DNA of 5,848 nt from contig JAOABO010000109.1 of NCBI GenBank assembly GCA_026418315.1, positions 1-5,848 on the forward strand, written 5' to 3'. A program made the translations under genes and the position numbers. The notes below the pieces were generated by a model. It searched no databases and was not told the DNA's origin. It saw nothing but the letters and a program-made list of their open reading frames with translations. This document shows positions 5,418 through 5,848 of the stretch, piece after piece (the first letter of the stretch is position 1; each line of letters begins with the position of its first letter). Source of the DNA: Bacteroidia bacterium. Its GTDB lineage: Bacteria > Bacteroidota > Bacteroidia > B-17B0 > Aurantibacillaceae.

Positions 5418-5848
5418 CAAAACGTAGGCATTTCTGCTACAGGAGTAGCACCTGCTGGTGATGCAGGATTGGATGTGAATTTTACAGATAAAGGTGTATT
5501 AATTCCTCGTGTGAGCTTATCTAATACTACAACTTATGGTTTAACAGGAGGCCCCCCTGGTGGAACTGCTTCTATGCTGGTATATAATACGAATGCAGGC
5601 ATAGCCGGTACAGGCGCCATGGGGGTTGGATATTACTATTGGAATGGTACAAGATGGGCTAAGCTCCTAGTAGGTAATACGCCAGCAGATTCTTGGCTTA
5701 TTAACGGTAATGCAGGAACAACAGCAGGAACTCATTTCATTGGTACAACTGATAATGTGGATTTGGTTTTCAAAACCAATAATACAGAACAAATGAGGAT
5801 AACTAGCGGAGGATGGTTAGGAATCGCGATTTCAACTCCAACTACTAT
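5346..5848 (+). CDS. secreted surface/fibre-like protein, N-terminal part (runs off the right edge)
   Basis: The frame from ATG 5346 stays open to the window end (167 codons plus two bases), so the 3' end is missing. Residues 1-24 form a signal peptide (MKTK, hydrophobic LLSGVLLVLLNW, then TSVA) with likely cleavage before Gln25. Then come features known from large Bacteroidota surface proteins: GLDVNFTDKGVLIPRVSL (41-58), resembling the ALDVxSTxKGxLxPRM pattern; SMLVYNTNAG (76-85); GYYYWNGTRWAKL (95-107); and NTPADSWLINGNAGTTAGTH (111-130) leading into FIGTTDNVDLVFKTNNTE and MRI. This last block recurs in proteins that often consist of repeated fibre-like units and end in an intramolecular-chaperone (peptidase S74) domain; whether this one does cannot be seen. 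Composition is rich in Gly, Thr, Asn and Ala, unlike its neighbours. It has its own promoter and a 160-nt gap from lptE, so it is probably a separate transcription unit. Exact function is unknown; adhesion or an extracellular fibre is plausible. Confidence 0.87.
   Translation, partial: MKTKLHYLLSGVLLVLLNWQTSVAQNVGISATGVAPAGDAGLDVNFTDKGVLIPRVSLSNTTTYGLTGGPPGGTASMLVYNTNAGIAGTGAMGVGYYYWNGTRWAKLLVGNTPADSWLINGNAGTTAGTHFIGTTDNVDLVFKTNNTEQMRITSGGWLGIAISTPTT

Overview
The window reads as a chromosomal segment of an AT-rich member of the Bacteroidota, possibly a Chitinophagales/Sphingobacteriales-type lineage (inference; no rRNA is present to place it). The signs are a Bacteroidota-type LptE lipoprotein, a lipoprotein-anchored Pmp3/YqaE-like protein, a start-proximal Bacteroidota promoter with a perfect TAnnTTTG -7 box, no clear Shine-Dalgarno sequences, and a secreted fibre-like surface protein of a kind common in this phylum. 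All genes lie on the plus strand.

Layout. Positions 1-1660 hold the 3' two thirds of gyrA (DNA gyrase subunit A); its 5' part, with the catalytic tyrosine, is outside the window. An AT-rich intergenic region (1661-1835) follows, with two long T-tracts and a possible promoter. Next comes a compact four-gene run, 1836-5185: a lipoprotein with a C-terminal Pmp3/YqaE-like two-helix domain; lgt (prolipoprotein diacylglyceryl transferase), 10 nt downstream; asnS (asparaginyl-tRNA synthetase), starting inside the lgt stop codon; and lptE (LPS-assembly lipoprotein), whose ATG shares one base with the asnS stop. This spacing strongly suggests one operon with translational coupling. An intergenic region (5186-5345) holds nested inverted repeats and a good promoter for the last gene, a secreted surface/fibre-like protein that starts at 5346 and runs off the right edge without a stop.

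How the genes work together. Lgt attaches the diacylglyceryl group to the lipobox cysteine of prolipoproteins. The genes just upstream (Pmp3-like lipoprotein) and two genes downstream (lptE) both encode lipoproteins with clear lipoboxes, so the operon carries the modifying enzyme and two of its probable substrates. LptE works with LptD to insert LPS into the outer membrane. asnS is a housekeeping gene embedded in this envelope group.

Most of the window is ordinary core genome. I see no CRISPR array, insertion sequence, tRNA, rRNA, toxin-antitoxin or defence system. The least ordinary items are the Pmp3-like domain on a lipoprotein with a long His/Asn/Ser-rich linker, the lipoprotein-lgt-asnS-lptE arrangement, the structured 5193-5263 region, and the truncated surface protein at the right edge.
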